NCBI GenBank assembly: GCA_036346275.1
Contig: CM070723.1
Location: 29,270,176-29,334,175 of the forward strand
Direction of reading: 5' to 3'
DNA: 64,000 nt
Origin: Otatea glauca
Taxonomy: Eukaryota; Streptophyta; Magnoliopsida; Poales; Poaceae
The notes below the pieces were generated by a model. That model did not search any database. It saw nothing but the letters and a program-made list of their open reading frames with translations, and had not been told where the DNA came from. This document shows, in pieces, positions 58,700 through 64,000 of the stretch. A program made the position numbers and the translations under genes. Numbering within the stretch: position 1 is the stretch's first letter; each line of letters starts with the position of its first letter.

Positions 58700-59214
58700 A
58701 GGTTGAGACACTTCTTGTAAATATAACTTAGTCAATAAAAAAATTTGGTTAAGAAAAAAGTTTCTGGGGAACTGTAGTGTAGCGCTCCCTTTTCCAGCCC
58801 CCGCTGTGGTCGAGGCTGAGCAGTGTCGGCCTCGGGCGCAGTCTGTGGGAATCTTAGTCTTCGACCTGGTAAGACTTAAGGCGAAGTTGTTCAGTAACTA
58901 CAAGCACGCCTCTTGCGAGGTTGCACTCCGAATCACTCAAGGGTGAACTCGAGCGCACGAGGGTTCTTAAAGCGCTTAGGTTGGGCTCGATAGTACTCAG
59001 GCCTGACCTGTGTGCAAAGCATGTGCCGAACTCGAGCGTGGTCTCTAGTTCAAGTTCTGCTACAGGGGGGAGCCATGATGCGATAAGGATCGGCTTACTA
59101 CCGGTGTGACCCCTGAAGGTGAACCTCGAGATCACAACACTCAGGTCGAGGCACAGGAGATGCAAGGAAATGTAAAGGGGCACAACCATGGATAATAAAG
59201 AAGATTTTTATTAC
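58700..59214. other. Spacer between antisense gene and pol tail
   Basis: No gene is supported. It corresponds to the interval between the convergent 3' ends in this element. Confidence 0.5.
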
Positions 59215-59325
59215 GAATTAAGGTAAAGAGTGTTACACATAAAATTTCGGAGCTGGTCGATGTTCCACAAGTTCCCAAGACGAGCTCTCTGCCATTGGGC
59301 ATCACGAGTAGGTAAGCTCCCATGC
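59215..59325 (-). pseudogene. pol: C-terminal end of a pol (integrase tail), truncated by Gypsy copy 2
   Basis: The minus strand reads AYLLVMPNGREL, then after a frameshift NLWNIDQLRNF and a stop. The WNIxxLRxFY-type ending is the usual last segment of Gypsy pol. Sequence homology to Gypsy copy 2 begins at about 59326, so the rest of this pol was displaced. Confidence 0.6.
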
Positions 59326-59740
59326 GATTTTGAAGAAGGCGATGCGCAACAAAATCAGAACAAATCAAACCTGGGGCGTAATTTGAAGAAGATCAACAAT
59401 CGGCGATGCGCAACTTTATTGATCAAGATCGAATTACAAAGACTAAATTACAAGAGCTACTCCTAGTCAACAGGAAAAAGTAAGAGAATAAAGGCTGGTT
59501 GATTGTATTGTGTTGTTCTTCTGCAGTTTGCTTCGACCCTTCTTTTATACCCATAAGCCGATCGTATCCTTTTACAACATGTTTCAAGTCCTGATCCGTG
59601 TCGGCCATATCTCGGACAGTTATTTTCTTAAAAGATCTTGCTATTACCAAATATCCTCAAATCTTTCCAACCTGTCCGTTAATTCCCACGTGTTTGATTT
59701 TTTTTGCCGATTTTGACTAGACTTGCCAAATTTTGGTGCA
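59326..59740 (-). mobile_element. Truncated 3' LTR of Gypsy copy 2
   Basis: Starts TGCACCAAAATTTGG on the minus strand at 59740, as in copy 1. Homology stops near 59326, about 200 bp before the expected end. The minus-strand GGTATAAAAG box is at about 59545. The phrase GGCGATGCGCAAC occurs twice (about 59338 and 59402). Confidence 0.7.
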
Positions 59741-59942
59741 AACATATGCCCCTTATTTTTGAGAGATGACTTGTCATCTATCAAAAATCGCAATAATCGG
59801 CTTTTTCAATCGGCTAACTGTTGAACTTCACTCAATAACTGCCGCTTTATTTGCACCGTAATTCTCTGACATGCAAGTAGTGCGTTTTAACTGCTCGTGT
59901 CTTTTGAGATTCGTTTCCCGCCGCTTCAAATTTTTACCTTGC

Positions 59943-59949
59943 TATAAAA
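59943..59949 (+). promoter_or_regulatory. TATA box of the antisense PMD gene (copy 2)
   Basis: TATAAAA in GCTATAAAATGC, 155 bp before the ATG at 60105. The context is conserved with copy 1. Confidence 0.6.
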
Positions 59950-60104
59950 TGCAGCCCCCGCCTCAGTCATTCTTCATGCGCTCTAGCTCTCGTGATCTTC
60001 ACAATCGGCTCCCTCCTGCTTGCCTTCTGATCTGAGTCAATCGGCTTCCTTCTGCTTAATCTTTCCTCTGAGTCAGTAAGCTTCTTAACACCAAGATCGA
60101 CTGA

Positions 60105-63020
60105 ATGGATCCTTCCCAGGTATTAATCCCGATTCCCAATAGTGTTGATCAGTTTTTCCTTGGTCCTCTAGGAAACTTAGACGCGGCTACGATTATTGAT
60201 CAAGAAGTAACTCGCCTTCTTTTATCGGCTATAGGGTATAATATTGAGGGTTGGAGTAAGAGTTTTAGGGCTTGGCCGACTGCACTTAAAGGGTGGAAGA
60301 ACTGGTATAACCGGGTAGCAGCCCAAAAAAGAGAATCCTGGGAGAGAATGGGCATAGCCGAGTGCATTCCTTTGAGTCTAGCCGATCTAGAAGCCAATGA
60401 GCCCTTGGTGGCCACGGCTTGTTTTTTCTGGTTGGATGCTTTTAATGCCTTCATGTTTCGCATCGGTCTGGTCGGCCCAACCTTGCTGGATGTCGCTCAA
60501 CTATGCTGTCTGAGACCAGATGTGAACAAGTATCGGCCTTTAGTGCCAAACCCAAATATAAATTTATTCGGTCCAAAGGTGAAGGCTGGTCCAAGTATAT
60601 TGCAAATAACAATAAAGTAAATGGATTAGTATCCGACGAAGAGCACGTTGCTTTCCTTAACCTCCGGCTTGACCGATTTCTGTTCTGCGGAGCTTCATTA
60701 GGGCCAACCCAAGTATATCAGATCATTGCAGAAGGATCGGTAGAAGGCCGTCGGCTGGCGCTTGGAAAAACGTTTCTGGGTGCAGTGTACCAAATGATGC
60801 ATATTATTAGAAGTCGGCTTTACACGGGTTTTGCTGATTTTACTATGGGTAACGTGGGTGGTCCCTTATGGATTATCCAAGTCTGGCTGCATTGCTTTTT
60901 TAGCCGACCCTTTGGTTTGGAGCCCACTGATGATACAACTTTCCCAAGAGAAGACAACCCAGAGAACACCATTCCCCAATATCGAGCAAGCCGATCTTTT
61001 GGTGAACGGTTCATCATGTGCTCTGGAAATGAGACAAAAATCACAGCAGCCGATTCTAGGAAGTACATGTCTTTCTTCCTTCACCTGAGCAATGAAGATT
61101 TGAAACAGCGACACTTTTTTAGTTATAGCTCTGTGGCCGATTTTCCTTGGCCTTCATTTCTGCATCTTGAAGTCGACAGTTCTTCCATGCCCCAGGAAAC
61201 ACTCGATTTGTACAAAATTTTCATTTCTCCCTGCATTCTTCATGCTGGTCTCCATACAAGAAATCGGACATACCAGCCGTCATACGAATTCTACCATCCG
61301 TCTCTTTACGCAAGGCAACTGGGATTTGGTCAAGTAATCCCAAGTTTTCAACTTCTTGATCGGCTCGAGCCAAGAGCCAGAGTCCGCAATGCTGTACCGG
61401 CTGAGATCATCCTTGAAGTAGCCGATGACCTGCAAGTCCAGTCTTTGCCACACTTTTTCCTGAACACCAGACGGGCAGGAGGTTATACTACATGGTGGTC
61501 AGTTATTACAGAAGCTCTCTATCGGTCAAAGTCTCCATCGAATATTATCAATGAATTCTTTTCGAATCTTCCGAAGCCGACGTTAGTATCTAACGCTGAT
61601 TCCAGCAGTGAGGCCACTTCGTCTGGATATACTAACACACACGTAGATGTTTCTAGCGAGGTAATGGCTTAGAGTCTAAATTTCCCACTTTGTCTTATAT
61701 GAAGTTTACATTAAATCTAATTTTGTTCTCTCTCTGTAGAACAAGGCTATTGGAAAGAGGGCGGCTTCAGGCCCATCGGGTGACATCCAACCTAGGAAGC
61801 AGCAACAATCGGCTGCCATCACAGGTTACGCTTCTGGATCCTTGGGCATTCATAGCCCATCTCTGTCGGACTTGGAGAAGTAGAAACAACCCAGTAAGTC
61901 CCTTTATCGGCTTTCTTTTAATCTTCAACCAATTTTCATCTAACTAGATTTATTTATCCAATAAACTCTTCAGAAAAGAAGCGAAAGTATACCAAAGCTG
62001 CTGCCAAGAAGGTCCCTAAGCCCAATGAGCAGAGCGGCGAGAGTTCGCCACATGCGTCGGCTACTGGAGAGGTAAAAAGTCGTACCTTTCGTTAAGTATC
62101 TTATCTTTCAATACGTCGGCTTACCCTTTATTTTACTTCCTTTAGCCAACGCAATCAGCTCAAGTTGCAAAGATCTTAGCCGATCTTCCAAAGATCTCCT
62201 CTACACCACTCTCTCCACTACGGCCGATTACAACAGCTCCAACCACCGATCTGCCGGAGCTTTCTGACCTGACAAATTTGTTGGGCTTCTCCCTGACCGA
62301 TCTTGATGACCTAGAGATCATGGCCACTGATGACTACGACGCCGAGATCAGGAAAATCCTCGAAGTATCGAAGGAGGCGTCGGCTGCAGTCACCTCTACC
62401 CCAGGCACGAAAGAAAAACTGAATAAGCTTTTTGACCTGGTTACGAGGCCGCAATCAGAGATCCTGGCAAACAACAAGCCGATCCGAGATGCTTTGGCAG
62501 TGGTTGAAGCCGATCTACCCCCAGAAGCCATGGAGGCTCTCCTCAACGTCTGCCATCTGGACGAGAGGAAATTGAAGTGGAGGCAGCTGAGGCAAGAATA
62601 GCCAGGCGCGAGGCTCAAGAATCCGACCAGAAACTTTTGGATGAGCTCATCGCTGACGCCAAGGCCAAGAAACAGAAGTTTGATGCTGATACAGAACTGA
62701 TGAAGACCACGAAGAACTCCCTCGGTCAGCTCGAATCGACTAAGAAATTTCTCATGGAAGAGTTGGCCAAGACGGAGAAGCTAATCACAGAAGGCCAGCA
62801 AACCCTTGAGAAAACTTCATCGGCTATCAAGGATCAGAAGCTGGGACTTGCAAAGGCCGTGGTCGGCATAAAAAAGCAAATGACCAAAGTGGTGCCGGTG
62901 CCAGGGAGCACAAAAGAAGACGATCGCATCATTGACGAAGTTCAATGTGTGATTGCAAAGGCTGTTGGTGCGTTGTCGGCTTTAGGCGCAACTCTCCCAG
63001 GCTCAGGCATCCAACCTTGA
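60105..63020 (+). pseudogene. Antisense four-exon plant-mobile-domain gene of Gypsy copy 2
   Basis: Exons 60105-61660, 61740-61893, 61974-62071 and 62146-63020, with GT-AG introns of 74-80 bp and consistent phases. Exon 1: MDPSQVLIPIPNS, LVGPTLLDVAQLC, FLNLRLDRFLFCG, GRRLALG and GGPLWIIQVWL, matching the plant mobile domain (PF10536), then a divergent half ending SSGYTNTHVDVSSE. Exon 3 gives KKKRKYTKAAAKK, a likely nuclear signal. Exon 4 is a coiled coil ending ATLPGSGIQP. Damage is light: a one-base loss near 60524, a stop in exon 2 (61881-61883, from a 3-base insertion) and a frameshift near 62570. It is better preserved than copy 1 and shares all four exons with it. Function is unknown; nuclear location is inferred. 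Confidence 0.85.
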
Positions 63021-63215
63021 TTTCTGAAATGCAAAACTTTGTCGAATGTTATGATACTTGACTGGATGCTTTTGTAACTTTCGCTATAGTTATAATCGGC
63101 TGTTTAACCGATTTTAATCTCGCTTCCTAGTAAACGTATCTTCTGAGTCTGCAATCCTCTTAGCCGATTAACAGCATCGTGTTAACTTGGCCTTTTGAAC
63201 GTGATCCTTAGTCGG

Positions 63216-64000
63216 CTAGGCTCCAATCCAAACACTAGGATAGTACTTCTTTAAATATTTCCCGTTAATAGCTTTAGGCAATATATATCCTTCCAACGGC
63301 TCTATTACGTACGAATTTCCACCGACTAGCCGATTAACATTGTATGGTCCTTCCCACGTAGGTGACCATTTTCCAAACTGGTTATCTTTCGAACCAACAG
63401 GCAATATCGTTTTCCATACTAAATCGACTTGATCGAAAGACTTAGGCACGACCTTTTTATTATATGCTTTTGCAACCCTGATTTTATTCTTCTTAAGCCG
63501 ATCAAGCATAGACAAACATAATTCTGCCAACTCATCCAAATTGTCGATCATCGAATTGTTATAATCCTGAGCCGACAAACCGTCTTGCCTAGCCACTCGT
63601 ATAGATTCAATGTTGATCTCCACAGGTAAAACAGCTTCTTGACCATACACCAACTGGTAAGGTGAAAGCTTCGTTGCTCCATGATAAGCTAGCCGATACG
63701 CCCAAAGCGACTCCGATAGAGTTGAGTGCCAATTCCTTGGTTTTTCGTCAATCTTCCTTTGATCAACTTGATTAACGTTTTGTTGGACGACTCGGCTTGT
63801 CCATTAGCTTGAGCGTAGTATGGGGATGAATTCAATAGTTTGATTCCCAGACTTGTCGCGTAACTCTGAAACTCATTAGACATAAACACTGTACCTTTAT
63901 CGGTTGTGATTGTTTGCGGTATCCCAAACTGATGGACAATGTGTTCGTTAACAAAACCGATGGCTTCGACACTCGTTACTTTCTTAAGTGGTATAGCTTC
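63216..64000 (-). pseudogene. pol: Integrase C-terminal part of Gypsy copy 2 pol (partial)
   Basis: From the window edge: VEAIPLKKVTS, FMSNEFQSYATSLGIKL, GQAESSNKTL (the catalytic Glu), then after a frameshift near 63755 YGQEAVLPVEINIESI and the end KYYPSVWIGA at 63216. It is near-identical to copy 1 at 13790-14554. It converges tail to tail with the antisense gene, 195 bp apart. Confidence 0.88.

Larger units (their letters stand above)
59326..64000 (-). mobile_element. Tat-type Gypsy element, copy 2 (inverted relative to copy 1, runs off window)
   Basis: Minus-strand LTR (59326-59740, 3' part missing), then the spliced antisense PMD gene on + (60105-63020), then pol on minus from 63216 to the window edge. 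It is the same family as 10518-18608. Confidence 0.85.

Noticed and set aside
1..64000. tRNA, rRNA or other structural RNA genes
   Set aside because: No tRNA cloverleaf core (A and B box pair with matching stems) or rRNA segment was recognised by eye; a covariance-model scan would be decisive.

Overview
The window looks like repeat-dense nuclear DNA from a grass (Poaceae), with no convincing intact host gene, rRNA, tRNA or CRISPR. The evidence is nested plant LTR retrotransposons (a Copia/SIRE-like LTR and Tat-type Ty3-Gypsy elements with antisense ORFs), a complete CACTA (En/Spm) transposon, a non-autonomous hAT element and spliced fragments of plant genes. The genus is not established; rice or a relative is a guess from the style of the elements. 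Almost every coding region is broken by stops or frameshifts. All readings are by eye.

Layout. 1-2226: 3' internal tail of a Copia/SIRE-like element, with polypurine tracts and an array of primer-binding-site look-alikes. 2227-10517: its LTR (about 3.2 kb once an insertion is removed). This LTR holds a striking array of small hairpins with a constant TGTGT loop. 3514-8586: a long TG...CA element with a perfect 5-bp target duplication (AATAA) nested in that LTR. 10518-18608: Tat-type Gypsy copy 1, with decayed pol on + and a four-exon plant-mobile-domain (PMD) gene on the minus strand, ending in a 635-bp LTR. 19979-28660: a CACTA-like repeat split by a complete Gypsy element with two 487-bp LTRs (20173-28435). 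29182-29690: minus-strand fragment resembling the C-terminus of FDM/IDN2-type XH proteins. 29937-33882: an inverted Copia-type LTR fragment and unresolved repeats.

33883-46148: a complete 12.3-kb CACTA element flanked by TAT duplications. It holds a TnpD transposase gene, a second gene joining a Transposase_24-like part to a Ulp1 (C48) protease, a captured spliced fragment of the CAF-1 large subunit (FAS1) gene, and three blocks of GGCGGTT subterminal repeats. 46448-49752: an inverted relative of the 3514-8586 element. 50344-51089: a hAT element with an 8-bp duplication. 52280-52668: a near-perfect 390-bp foldback beside a degenerate gag (minus strand). 54740-59325: a further Gypsy element on the minus strand with its own spliced antisense gene. 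59326-64000: Gypsy copy 2, inverted relative to copy 1 and running off the window.

How it fits together. Three Gypsy families each carry an antisense ORF between pol and the 3' LTR, and two of these have a TATA box of their own. Three TE-borne sequences (PMD, CAF-1/FAS1 and FDM/IDN2 XH) are relatives of host genes tied to chromatin or silencing. Whether that is more than coincidence is untested.
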